A stretch of 64,000 bases of DNA from Sweltsa coloradensis. Lineage: Eukaryota; Arthropoda; Insecta; Plecoptera; Chloroperlidae. The stretch spans positions 1,240,001-1,304,000 of the forward strand of contig JAMZAV010000438.1 in assembly GCA_024449915.1 (NCBI GenBank), given 5' to 3'. A model generated the notes under the pieces. It saw only the letters and a list, made by a program, of their open reading frames with translations. It made no database searches and was not told the DNA's origin. Position numbers and translations under genes: made by a program. Shown here piece after piece: positions 21,788 through 33,139 of the stretch; position 1 is the first letter of the stretch, and every line of letters begins with the position of its first letter.

Positions 21788-24227
21788 GTAAATGTCTGCC
21801 ATCCATAAACTTTTAGCCATTAGAGTGGAATTTAAGGCTTTTTGAGAGAACTTGTACCTAGCTTTTACTTTCTTATTGTACGGTAGCACCTTGTAGCGGA
21901 CAGGACCTCGAACCCTTTCTAATGTCCCACTGCTGGGTGACAAGTAGTGTACAGCCCGATTTGGCCTGATGGACCCTAACGGAAACCTTCCTTGATAACT
22001 TGGGCTAGTGATATTGTTTAATCTCGGGGTTCTATTCACGTTGCGCGCCCTAACAATTATCGGAAAATATTTGGTCCGTTTCCAACTAAACGTGCCTACG
22101 ACGCTACTTACACAAAAATGAATTATCCTTAAGAAAACGACAGGTATGAACATGTGGTGACAGGGGGAGTACACTCAATACAACTTCTTCCGGTGAGGGA
22201 AGAAGAGGTACCTGGTTTAGCGCGCTGGCGCTGAGCTGCTTCCCCGCCAGAGAGCTGCAGTCGTCCTCGGCTGCCTGCAGACTCCGCTTGTTCACCTTAC
22301 TATTCTAAGATGAGCCGTGCAAATGCCCACTAAAATGTGTTTGCTGAAGGCTTACGTATCCATGTGAAAGAAAAAGGAGTATCTCGGGATGCGCATGCCA
22401 ACTCAATGAAAGATTTGAATAAAAATAGGTTGCATTATTATTAAGACATTTGGAAATGCTAACTACTGACAGCAAGGGTTTGATTTTACGTTGGATTCAA
22501 CATGAAAGAAATAAACATGTAAATTCCGATTAATGAATACAATATTATAACTTATTATAATACGTAACGTCGATCTCCAGGAACGTGTTGATTGCTTGAC
22601 GTGGGTCAGAGGGAGGGATTGAGAGCGTTGCTCTGCGATGCACGGGGGGAAGCCGGGGATGGGGTTTTCTTTGTTGGCGGGAGCACGCCGTGCGTCTGCT
22701 CGCCGATAGCCGGTGCAATATCTAGGTCAGGCCCCAGTGGCGGACCGGATATTGGACTCCCAAGGCTGGGTGCGTTTAGGCCCTCTGAAGAACTCGACGT
22801 TCTCAGCAACACGTGAATAATGGGGGGACGTACAATGATAAGGGAAAGATACAGCTTACTTGCTTTAATGAAGGTCTCTGGTGATGTTGGCGTCGACGGA
22901 GTTTGGTCGGACCACGTGGGTGGTCACCAAAGTCGTCGAATGCGCGGATACGATTATTTAGAAAGATATTGATACTTTACTATGCATTTTCATGCCCCTC
23001 CCGTATGGTGTAGAGAGAGAATTTACCATAATTATTGCGGTCGTTATAGATCATTTGCGCATGGTTGTAGACTGAATCATGTGGCTAGCCTCCACTAGGC
23101 TATCACGATTTAAAACGGTATTTTAGAAGTGGAAAAATACATCTAGCAACTCGGCACTAGGTCTGTCCTACATTCGGTACGTTTAGACCAACTTGCCTCA
23201 CTTTCCCGAGGGGTATTTCCCATGCTTGCTAAAATACTTCGCAGCACTGCTAACGGTTCGACTTTCCTCTTCTCGGAATCTTGCACAAGTGGAAGAGGTA
23301 ACGTTCGCCTTGTCCTTGCTGGCTACCAACCCTTCCGCACCAAGGACTAGGTCCTACCTCTCATTGGGTTAGTGCGCCCGCGAGTTCAAATCCCACCAAT
23401 GGCCTTCACCCAACCAACGCGCACTGATCTCCCTACTGCACAGGGTGATTTTGCTTCATGCGACAATCACGTGACCACTGCACGCACTTTGTACACCCGA
23501 CGTTGCCATTTACACAAATCAACGATGAATTCTCGCGAAAACAGCACTGTTGGCCTGCCAAACCACATTCCTGAGTCTCCCAGTGTGTGGCTGGCTCGGG
23601 ATTTCACCTCAACTTGGTTGCAACTAGCAAGCGACAAATAACTCCTTGTTACCCCTATTAACTAGGGTGAAAATATTTACCCCTACCTGGCTCCCAAACT
23701 CTAGGATAACCAGCTATTTACCTTGATTACTGATACTTTGTTAATTGGTATACCTATACAAATTAACCTTGACTGGAATAAAAATTGATGCAACATGATT
23801 TCTTGACAATATGCAAATTAAATAAGAATAAAAATGAAAAAATCTCTGGCTGAGGGCCTAAATAAAAGGGCAGGGGCTGTTACGTTACAACCTTACCGGT
23901 AGACCCGTACCATTTCACTTCAGCTTATAAATAATGTGTGGTTTTAGTATGCAAATTTTATTTAGGACAAAAAAAATACGGTAGGATTAGGTCTATGTTA
24001 ACCAGATTTCTTCTTTCCAAGCCCCAACCGCCACGCCCAGCATAGCTTCCCTGCAAAACAATTTTTTGCGGGGTCTATATTTTAACGGGTCTATATTTTT
24101 GGGGGGTTGATGTTACACTTAAGAATTTTTAATAGGGTACCAAACTCATTTTACTCTCTTGATGAACTGTTCAATTTTTTTTTTTAGGTAAATAAATTTC
24201 TCAAATAACTTTTAGTAAACCTTCACA
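21788..24227. other. LAMTOR1 last intron, proximal part
   Basis: Contains GC-richer stretches (22180-22320, 22560-22960, 23160-23640). A minus frame at 22606-22812 is rich in S, P and G and unassigned. TTCAAATCCC near 23385 looks like a tRNA B box without a convincing fold. I could not name any element here. Confidence 0.4.
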
Positions 24228-24590
24228 AGAAGCCCGGAAGAAATTTTATCACCAACCCCGTCTGGGCACGGGGTAGAATTGGCCCAGAGCATGGCTCTGC
24301 TAATCGTAAAAGGCGATTCAAGAGAAAAAGTCCACCTCGCAAACATCAGCTAGAATGAAGGGTAGTATTTTACTCCCCGAAAATAGAGGCGAGCTCTGGC
24401 AATCGTCGTCAGGGACCTTGCCCCCTTCCGTTGACGACTCCTCGACGACGATGACGACAATGACGACCGCAACGTGAGAACCCCCTTTCCTCCCCTTACC
24501 CATGGCTGGTTCTGACTAGCATGGGCCCTTCCTCCCCCCCCCCCCCCCCAGGTTAGAGTGGTGCATTAGTTAGTTAGTTAGTTAATGTTG
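24228..24590. repeat. Dispersed GC-rich repeat, copy 1
   Basis: GAGGCGAGCTCTGGCAATCG, GACGACGATGACGACAATGA and CATGGCTGGTTCTGAC...AGCATGGGCCC recur at 37122-37345. The copy at 37122 ends GACCTAACGGTTGACGCG, as does sequence at 26568-26625. Probably the 3' region of a LINE or SINE; class not recognised. Confidence 0.55.
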
Positions 24591-24713
24591 TTTTAGAGCA
24601 CTCAACAGTAGAGTTATCAGTGCCCATTTCAAGTGTATTGGAATCTTCCAAATTTTCTTTTTCCATAATTGTAGATTACCACCATATTTTCTTCCCTCCA
24701 AAGGGAGGAACGT

Positions 24714-26257
24714 CAGTCTTGGGCAAGTTCCCCCAAAAAGGAACTTTGAAAAGTTAAGTTACTTCTGCCTAAAAAGGAACTAAGACGTTCCTAGTTCCTT
24801 TTATAAAAAAAGGAACTGAGACGTTCCTCAAAAGGAACTTAGTTCCTTTCACGTTCCTTATTCCATCACTGATTTTAATAAAAATTAATGTGATAGGAGT
24901 CAATAAATATATCATTACTTTTATTTATCAAAGTGAGTCCCAGGCCTGTTGATTGATATGAATAAAAAACAGCGTTTCAAAGTGAAGAATGTAGCTTTAT
25001 TTAAATTACAATTGAGGTTGAGTACGCCCCCCCCCCCCCCCCCCCCCACCTTACCACTCGCAATCTTCCAAAGATTATACTGCGTAATAATTACCATAAC
25101 AGTTCTTAAGCCGGGGTCCCACGACCTGTTGATCGACGGGCCTAGGTCGGGCCGGGATGGGTTGACAGGCCGCAGGTATACCGTACGGGTTCAGAAAAAA
25201 CTGAGCGGTCCCACGGCGTGTTGGCCCGTCAAGCCTCTTTACCTGCACCTGCTTGTCCGAACCTGGCTTCCTGGCTTGAGGAGGCTTGTACGGACGGATT
25301 TCAAAAGGTCAAAACGGTGAAGAACAAAACAAATCTCGCCTTTTCATTCATGCGAGCGGCGAACCAGTGGGTCCTCGTTGGACCGCTTCAACAAACATGT
25401 ACGGGCCGGACTACCTGACCTGACCATTTTTTATTACCTCTTGCTGTTCTCTTTGACGCGTGCAAAATTTACCGACAACTGACGGGAAGCTCACGCTGCG
25501 ACGCGCAAGCACGGGCCGACCCGGTCCCACGGCGTGTGGCGCGAGGATTTTACCTTTTTTATACCTGCGGGCCGTCGATCAACAGGCCGTGGGACCCCAG
25601 CTTTAAGTTTTTAATCTGCTAGAAGTCAAAAGCTAGGTGATAACTGAAATTAAACACATGGGAATAGAGATACTAAGAGGCTGGCCTTTCCTTATCTTGT
25701 TTACTCGCCAGCATTCGGGCTCCAGCCCTTCCCCCCCCCAAGCCAACGCATCGTGACCTTGCAGACTAGACTGTGACAAGATATACACCAGATGCAATGC
25801 AAGGAACAGTGAGTGTTCCTGCAATCACGACGCATGGGACCTGTTACTGGACAAGTGGACTTATCTTTTATCCCAGGCTTCCGCTTATCTTGCGACGAAA
25901 GCTAAACGCGGGCGATGGTGAGAGATTTTCTCACATGCCCGGACTTTTTTACTTGCCCCGGGCATGGGGGTGTGGGGGCTCCGCCTTTTTCGAAAACACA
26001 AAATGTAACAAGATAATTATTTTTCATACTGAAGTTTATGATATTATTAGGTACTGGAATTGTGGAGTTCGACGGGATTACGACGACAAAAGGAACTTGT
26101 AAAGGAACGTTAAATTCGTTCCAAGTTCCCACAAAATAGTAACTTTCACGTTACAAGTTCCTGATCTAAGAAAAGGAACGCGTTCCCACAAAAGTTCCTG
26201 AAAAAGGAACGCGTTCCCGGGAACGCGTTCCTAGGAACGCGTTCCTCCCCAAGACTG
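24714..26257. mobile_element. hAT element with perfect 8 bp target duplication
   Basis: CAGTCTTGGG...CCCAAGACTG ends flanked by AGGAACGT on both sides (24706-24713, 26258-26265). Subterminal regions are full of AAGGAAC/GTTCC words, and the right end has repeated GGAACGCGTTCC palindromes. No transposase frame. A further TIR element is nested at 25110-25602. Confidence 0.8.
25110..25602. mobile_element. GC-rich TIR element nested in the hAT
   Basis: Left end GGGGTCCCACGACCTGTTGA and right end TCAACAGGCCGTGGGACCCC are inverted copies. TTAAG flanks both sides (25105-25109, 25604-25608), though the exact edge is uncertain. The interior is CG-rich and non-coding as far as I can read. Confidence 0.65.
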
Positions 26258-27367
26258 AGGAACGTAAGGGAAGACACGGGGGGTTAATGGTAAGGAGTGA
26301 GGATGTTGGATAGGATGGGTTTAACTGGGTGGGAACGGAGGAGTGCTCGTTGCAGAGAAGGCCGGCAAGTATGGAGAAGAAAAAAGTGAAAGAAGAAAAT
26401 AAATATGAGTAAGGCTGTGTGAATGAAGAAAGGTGTGATAAAAAGTTGCATGAGAGCTCTCTCTGCAACACGCACCCCAACCGGCCAGAGCTCGCCCTTA
26501 GTTTTGGGGAATACACTACTCCCCTACTCACAGGCCAAACCACGGGAAGGTAGCGAGTTGGACTTTGAAGGCCCGTGACCTAACGGTTGACGCGTTCTTA
26601 ATCCAAATAAACCAAAACCAAGCACTATTCATTCTCCTGATGAACTGTTCTGTAATCACATATAACCTGTAGTGTAGCACATTGTTGTATCATTTTGTTT
26701 TGACAAGGTGGTTTAAATTTTGTATGTGTTTTTTTTTACTAGGGCTAAGTTATGTTATTTCTATTTTATCTTTTACTTATATTATTTTTCATGACAAGTC
26801 TCAATTTTCAGTTGCCACTGTGCAGCAATAGGCTACCGGTACTGAATGTATCATGTGACGCTAAATAAATATAAATACAAATACAAATTAATTTGCACAC
26901 ACACTAAGAAGAAATAATGTTCGATTAATAGGGTATGGTTTGGTATGGTATGGTACTGTTGCCACTAAACCAATTAGGCCTAGGCCCCTAGTATAAAAAG
27001 TTACCTTAAAAAATCTTTAAACTCACCACTTTCAATTCTAGAATTGAAATTTTTCCTGATTAAGCCGTATGTGCTTACGTCCACACTACCTGGCAATGCG
27101 TTTGAAATACAATTAAAAAAGTTTCTGGGAGAACACTAGGTTAACCATATAGGTTGGTAATTTGTCAGAAGAGTGCCGACTTGAATAAGCCTCTGCCTAT
27201 CTACCTCTCTTCTACTTTGATTTTTACCAATTATCTATTACAAGTACTAGGCCCTATATGCTCTCAGACACACAGTAGCCTATCAATCTTTAAGTTTGAC
27301 ATGAAATTCTCTACTTTACTTCCTGCTTCTTATGACTATTGACTTGTGCATGGCCCATGGGTTCATG
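26258..27367. other. LAMTOR1 intron segment
   Basis: Contains at 26560-26625 the CCTAACGGTTGACGCG tail of the dispersed GC-rich repeat. Otherwise no feature recognised. Confidence 0.4.
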
Positions 27368-28186
27368 CAGTGGCGGCTCGTGACTGTTTACAGTGGGGGG
27401 TCTGCAATGGTTTCATCTAAAAATAATTTATGGGACTATGCTCTTTCCTGGGTAAAGTAGGCCTACATTCTTTTTTGTACAATGGGGGTCGGGGGGAGGC
27501 AATTCCCCCCAGTGTGTCCCGGATTTTTTTCTATTCTTAGAGTATTTTTACTTGTTTTAGGCATGTTTTTAATAACATTTGTTTGTGGTGACTGGTGATT
27601 GTAATTATTGCAAAATTTTAGGTTGACCGTTTGATTTCAATATTTATTTATCGTTTCAAATAAACAATGCATTAAAGATTAACCGTATTTGCACTGAAAT
27701 TCATCTCGTTACATTAATTTGTTCACAATCACAAATAAATACAACACTAAGATAGCCCACTCACTCGCCAGCATTGCCACTAAATTCATTGAATGAGTGG
27801 GTGCGTGAATACGTCGAGGGAACTGGCTACGGCAATGGACTGCAGACAGTGCAGACCCAAGCAGCAGTATTTCCCCTTCAACCCATCAAGCATTACGATC
27901 CCGATATCCAGCTCCAACCCTGCTCAGGCTCTACGGTGAGGGCTGCAAAACCTGCAGACCACAGTATCGTCAGCTACAGAGTTCCTGACGGGGGCGGCAT
28001 TGAAAAACAGGCGCATTCAATTGTAATCGTGCTGATAAGTTTATTTACTGGAAATATAATTTTTAGAAACATATTTTGCACAATAAATTACACTTCTTTT
28101 TAAAACATGGTGGCGGTATATTAATAATATTAACATGGTGGATGAAATTGTCGGGGGCTGCAGCCCTCCCTCACGAGCCTCCACTA
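27368..28186. mobile_element. hAT-like element in LAMTOR1 last intron
   Basis: Left CAGTGGCGGCTCGTGA, right TCACGAGCCTCCACTA. Flanks GGTTCATG and GGTTTAAG agree at 6 of 8 positions, a plausible aged duplication. It ends about 130 bp before the last LAMTOR1 exon. No transposase. Confidence 0.6.
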
Positions 28187-28315
28187 GGTTTAAGTGGATA
28201 GAAAATAACTTTGTTTTCATCCAGGATATAGTACTAGATAAACTATAGGTCCCAACATTACTGTAGGCTTACCAAAAGTACAGTACATTAATTGGAACTT
28301 GTATTTATATTGTAG

Positions 28316-28408
28316 ATAACGTCTGCTATTCTGAAAGCCAATGCTGCCCTGACGGAGCTAAGAGTAGAACATAAAGAAGACCTTGTTGTGCCATTCAGAA
28401 TCCCATGA
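28316..28408 (+). CDS. LAMTOR1: LAMTOR1-like Ragulator subunit, last coding exon
   Basis: Acceptor ATATTGTAG, then 30 codons and TGA. Encodes ITSAILKANAALTELRVEHK EDLVVPFRIP, matching the C-terminal [21 protein letters not shown] of vertebrate LAMTOR1. The four exons give 153 residues; with a short exon 1 the protein would be near the usual 161. The 6.5 kb intron before it holds two hAT elements. Confidence 0.9.
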   Translation: MTSAILKANAALTELRVEHKEDLVVPFRIP

Positions 28409-28667
28409 GAACTTGTCTTAACCATCGAATCCTGGTTCATTCACAACCATCTTCAAACTTTAGGTTTGTATTTTGGTTTTGGTGTACTTTATAAAGCAAG
28501 TGGGTGAAAACTATTTTGACTGTCAGCATTTTTGTATGTCATTCTTGGTATAAATTGACCTGGGATAGAACATAACAATGTTATATATTATTAAATGAGA
28601 AACCGAGATAATCAAATTGTATAATTACTTAATAATATGAGAGAGATAGGAGATGCCAAACGGCTAG
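28409..28667. other. LAMTOR1 3' flank
   Basis: Presumed 3' UTR and downstream sequence. No clear AATAAA signal seen near the stop codon. Confidence 0.4.
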
Positions 28668-29212
28668 TTAATGTTAAGTAGGGGTGTGGAAAGGGAACCC
28701 AACAGCTTACCTGGTCGGTGACTGCAGGGGTCTCGTAGAAGAAAGACACAAATAACACACACACAAACTCTCCGCTCTCGTCGAGTGAGCAAGGCCCTGT
28801 TTGGCCGAAACAGTTTCGACGTTTTCTTGTATTATGTTTATTTATTTGTGTCTTTCTTCTACGAGACCCCTGCAGTGCGATTCTGTAAAATAGTCGCTAT
28901 GATAGCGATAGCGATCACGGTTGATATGAAATATCAATCGTTATAAATTATCGTTATCGACCTGATTCTGTAAAATAGTCGCTACGGCCGCCATTTATCG
29001 TATCTTGATAGCATAGCATAGCGACTCCTTTTTCATTCTCGTTATCATAGCGATCGCTATCATTTTTACAGAATCAGTCGACACGCAAAATTGTCGCTAA
29101 AGTGCCGGATAACGATCGTTATCTTCCATAACGATTTTACAGAATCAGACCGCTGCAGTCACCGACCAGGTAAGCTGTTGGGTTCCCTTTCCACACCCCT
29201 ACTTAACATTAA
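28668..29212. mobile_element. Fold-back element carrying a nested MITE
   Basis: Left TTAATGTTAAGTAGGGGTGT to GGTGACTGCAGGGGTCTCGT matches, inverted, CGAGACCCCTGCAG...TCACCGACC to CCCCTACTTAACATTAA. The right arm is interrupted at TGCA by the MITE 28875-29153; taking it out restores CCCCTGCAGTCACC. Confidence 0.75.
28875..29153. mobile_element. MITE copy 1, TGCA target duplication
   Basis: Ends GTGCGATTCTGTAAAATAGT and ATTTTACAGAATCAGACCGC; TGCA on both sides (28871-28874, 29154-29157), confirmed by the opposite arm of the host fold-back. The interior is made of GATAGCGAT/ATCGCTATC words. A near-identical copy lies at 51233-51510. Confidence 0.8.
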
Positions 29213-29439
29213 TAATATGAGAGAATTTTAACAGACATATACTAGGGGTGTGCGAATAGTGATTTTTGAGTTCGAACACGAATATCGAATAGTACACAAT
29301 AAAAAAGTCGAAGAGCGAAGTCGAATATCGAATAGTTGTCAAAACAGTGCGCAGACATAAAAATAAACATTTAGTTGTTTTTAAGTTTTATTTATTATGA
29401 CTATTAATATCAATATTATTAATTAATAATAGGACCTTT

Positions 29440-29785
29440 GGTCCTAGGGCCTAGGTCTACCCTTGGCTAGCCTTGGCAAAATTCAATGGCTAGCCCCTAG
29501 CACTAGGCTAGCCTAGGCTAGGACCTAGGCCTAGGTAGGCTAGCCTAGGACCTAGGCCTAGGTAGGCTAGCCTAGGGCCTAGGTAGGCTAGGGGCCTAGG
29601 CCCTATGCCTAGCATTGTGCAAAGCACAGGGAATTAAAAACAATGTTTGTTGTTCTGACCTGTGGGGGTTTTTAATTTTTTTTTGCAATGCATACATTCG
29701 GCTTCGTTCTTTTTTGGGTTGAAAAAGTACCAAATCGCACTTTTTTGCCGTAGGCTAGGCCTAGGCCTAGGCCTAGGCCCTATGT
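29440..29785. repeat. CCTAGG/AGGCCTA tracts inside the hAT
   Basis: Two blocks (29440-29610, 29755-29785) of CTAGGCCTAGGTAGG words, the densest in the window after 6170-6400. Confidence 0.75.
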
Positions 29786-29948
29786 CCGTTTCGGGCTCAA
29801 GGCCCGCTTCTTCTTCGTAATCTGTAAGCACGAGAGCCCTATGCGGGTTTTTACATGAGCATTTACCCGAAGAAAGACTATGTTTAGAACTTTTTCGCAA
29901 GAAAGATGAGGTTTGCATCACGTTTTCGGAGTAATTTCTTACGTTCAA
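29634..29948 (-). pseudogene. Truncated BED-type zinc finger of a hAT transposase
   Basis: SAIWYFFNPKKNEAECMHCK KKLKTPTG is the first half of a BED finger (W-x-x-F, then C-x-x-C). The following H...H pair is missing and the frame ends soon after. It lies inside the hAT 29243-30238. The tract before the TTTTTTGCCG-type start of the domain is filled by CCTAGG repeats. Confidence 0.65.
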
Positions 29949-30246
29949 CCAGGTTCAACGACGTCGTGACAACGGTGACATCAGATGCTGTTGTTTGTCG
30001 AAGTTGGTACAGCTTGGTTTGGTTGGTACGACCGCTGAAACACGTTGCGCGGAGTTGACGATAGGGTGCGTCGATCGGTAATGTAGTTTCCTGCATACTG
30101 GCGGGAATTTCAAATCGAATACTTCGGGAATTCGAATACTTCGGAAATTCGAATAGTTACTATTCGAGTTTCGAATCGAATACGAATAGTAAATTATTCT
30201 CGAATACTTCGAAAATTTCGAATATTCGCACACCCCTAACATATAC

Positions 30247-30679
30247 CTATTGTTTAATAATATGAGAGACTTTTAACAGACATATACCTATTGTTTGAGT
30301 GAAGTTATATTAAAAGAGAAGGTGGGACATGAAAACAATATTTACAATTTCTGTTATAGGCCCTACTATTGATATTTTTTAGTTTATGAACATTATCACT
30401 TCTATTGTAGCCTACCTATGGGTTTAGCAATTTGTTATTTTCTGTTACATGCATGTGGATACATTTTGTTTAGCCTCTTAAGTATATTGGTGAGTATAAT
30501 GTATAGTATATATTATTTTCTTTATCTTGTAATACTAGTAGGAGCTATGTTTTGATACTTATCATATCCCATTAATGCTGTTTTTGGAAATTCATACTCA
30601 ATAACAATGATTGGGGATACATTTTAGCCAGGATATTTTTGGTGGCTCTGGTGTTGATATTCACAACATTAATACAATA
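30247..30679. other. Intergenic spacer
   Basis: Begins with the second unit of a local tandem repeat (TTTAATAATATGAGAGACTT, 30253). Nothing else recognised. Confidence 0.4.
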
Positions 30680-31489
30680 AAGTAAGACCTCGATTGTCCA
30701 AGGTGGATGGGACCGAGCTACGCACGGTTTACGAAAAACTCGGATGATCCGGACTTTCTTGTTTAACTCCTCCCAGCAGGGCCCTAGTATATGAAAGTGA
30801 TATTTTAAATGTAAAACTCGTGAAATAGGTAGGCCTACCAATACCATTAATAGAAAATAAATATAAACAGCATATTAGTGATAACATCAGCTGCCGACTG
30901 CTTCGCTCATAGAATGAATGAGATTGCACTTGTGGTCTCGTTATCTCATAACGTAAACAAAACAACAAAGCGAGAGGCCAAGACTGACTAGTGAGCTAGC
31001 GATACATAGTTCGTGGCTCGTGGAGGGGGGGGGGGGGGGGGGGAGACGGAAATCTCCGCGTCTGTCAGCTCTTGACTAGATGTCGTATCTCAAGTTCCAT
31101 TTGCCTATCCTCATTCATCCACTTCTCCCTCTTCGAGCGCATCACAGCCCGGTAACCAACGGAACATGTTCAGAAATGCTTCTGTGTTGGCTATTGCATT
31201 TTCATCGTCATTGTCCCCCGATGCAATGTCCATTTCTTCATAGCGAGCCTCTATCATGTCGTCTTCAAGGCCATATTTTGTCTCTCTCTCTCAGCACTCA
31301 CAAAAACCAATAGGCCTATGAGCACAGGCTCAACTTTCTCTGGGACCTTACCCTCAACCCCTTCCCCCAACCCCCCTTACAACTCATGCGATGTGCAACT
31401 CTTACGTCATTGTTGGATGAGCGAGCGAGCTTAGCGAGCGGAAGCGAAGACTTCAATTTCACTGACCCCCCAAAAAATTTAGCTCGGGT

Positions 31490-31530
<41 letters not shown>

Positions 31531-32360
31531 TTTTTCCGTCTGTTTGTTCGCTCGATTCCGGGCAAACGGCATACGCGATCTTGATGAAAATTTGACCGGA
31601 CCTTCGTTTTCTCTGAACTTAGAGGTGTATTGTTTTTGGGTACAATCGAAGAAATATTTCTCATAAATATCGTACTTTTACGATTTTTTTTCGATTTTTA
31701 GTGCGATATTTTCGTGACATTTGGGCCGATTCTGACCAAACGGGTGGGGCTAGAACGTTCATATTTCACATGGACATTAATATTATGGTGATGTAGTACC
31801 TTTTGAAAGAAAAAGTTGAAAAAGTTAGCTAGAATCCATAGAAATAAAGGTTTTAATATTAGTTTTTCAATTTTTAGTGCGATATTTTCGTCACATTTGG
31901 GCCAATTCTGACCAAACGGGTAGGGCTACAACGTTCAGATTTCACATGGACATTAAGGTTATGGTAATGTAGTACCTTTTGAAAGAAAAAGTTGAAAAAA
32001 ATTAGTCAGAATCTACAGAAATAAAGGTTTTAATATGAGTTTTTTGAAGTTTATAATACCAATTAACAAATAACAATAGAAACTTGACAACAATCACCTC
32101 CACAATGCATTCAAAAAGCACTTGCAAAGGAAAAGTGCAAACAAACGCACAAAACGCAAAAAAAAAACTTACAAAAAAAACGCTCATCCATCAACGCGGC
32201 GGGACTTTAGCGTTTTCCTAGTAGTAAACAGCATACTGCATGACATTCAGATGTATAGAATATAACATTTCGGCCTAATTTAAAAAAAAATGCGCCTGAA
32301 ACCAGCACGGATAACACGGAGTCTCGGTTAATCGTAGCTTGGATAAATGAGGTCTTACTG
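30680..32360 (-). mobile_element. Pogo/Tigger-like element remnant, hosting a Helitron-like copy
   Basis: Left AGTAAGACCTCGATTGTCCA, right TGGATAAATGAGGTCTTACT, next to TA, as in TcMar-Tigger ends (CAGTAAxACCTCxxTT). On the minus strand 31100-31290 reads DDMIEARYEEMDIASGDNDD then EAFLNMFRWLPGC and DALEEGEVDE, resembling the acidic C-terminal tail of such transposases. Most of the transposase is lost. 31413-32220 is a later insertion. Confidence 0.55.
31413..32220 (+). mobile_element. Helitron-like copy G (complete)
   Basis: TTGGATGAGCGAGCGAGC start, GGGCAAACGGCATACGCG, two GACCAAACGGGT boxes, and end GCTCATCCATCAACGCGGCG then GGACTTTAGCGTTTTCCTAG. Good reference copy for the family: 808 bp, hairpin plus CTAG 3' end, non-coding. 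Confidence 0.8.
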
Positions 32361-33139
32361 TATGTAATTCTTTTAAAATAAATCGCCACACTGGTGACAA
32401 TGTTTGTTGAAGTGGCTTCTGCCATCACACAGACATGTCAGTCAAATAAACTACAATTACCAATTACATTGGAGAAGGGTTGACAGGTTGGGAAAGCAAT
32501 TACACCCTATCACAATTATGAGAGGGCTGTGTGTGTGAGCCTTATTTTTAATTTGACCCAAGCCAAGTGTATTGAAAAAAGCTTGATTTTGGAGCCAAGA
32601 CAAGCTTTTTCATAATACAATGTACGGATTTCTTTTACGGATTTCCGCAATTGTAATACTAGTAGGCCTACTCTTTTTTAGTTTGCCTTGATTCTTGTTG
32701 ATTTTGGTTTGGTTTTACTTTTAGCATTCAAGCCGCAAATGTTTTTTTTTTAAAACCCCGTCTGATTTGAAAGATCAATCATATTTAAAATGTTTGATCA
32801 TGCAATCGACCTTAACACTGACTATTCAACTAACCAATACAATCGGTCGATAGTTGTAAGGTACCATTAACAGCTATTAGCTATTACTTGTTATATAGCC
32901 TACCTGGAAAACTAGAACCATAAAAATAGTATGTAGCCTTAACTCTAGGCCAGGGTTGCCACTTTGAAGGATTTTATTCTTTTTCAAGGATTTTTAAGGT
33001 GTCTCAAGGATACCAGAATTTTTGGCAAAATCTTAAGGTTTATTACCATAATATAAAATATGAAATTATACTAGGCCTAGATATTTTTAATAGACCTAAC
33101 CTATATCCTAAAAAGCAATCAACTGAAGGTAATAAAAAC

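Larger units (their letters stand above)
29243..30238 (-). mobile_element. hAT element with BED-finger remnant and perfect 8 bp duplication
   Basis: TAGGGGTGTGCGAATA...TATTCGCACACCCCTA flanked by ACATATAC (29235-29242, 30239-30246). It sits in a local tandem repeat whose next unit (30254-30290) shows the single, uninterrupted ACATATAC. Arms are rich in TTCGAATA. The minus strand codes a BED-finger fragment (29634-29948); the DDE and dimerisation domains are gone. Confidence 0.85.

Noticed and set aside
21623..22174. 183-codon minus-strand open frame
   Set aside because: Antisense to LAMTOR1 exon 4 and its flank; no family resemblance and low-complexity composition.
22606..22816. Overlapping Ser/Pro/Gly-rich frames, possible retroelement gag
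   Set aside because: No zinc knuckle, protease or RT nearby; composition alone is not evidence.
23372..23400. TTCAAATCCC, possible tRNA
   Set aside because: No convincing anticodon arm or acceptor.
25218..25418. Open frame in the nested GC-rich element
   Set aside because: A short transposase-like reading could be imagined, but no catalytic motif can be shown.
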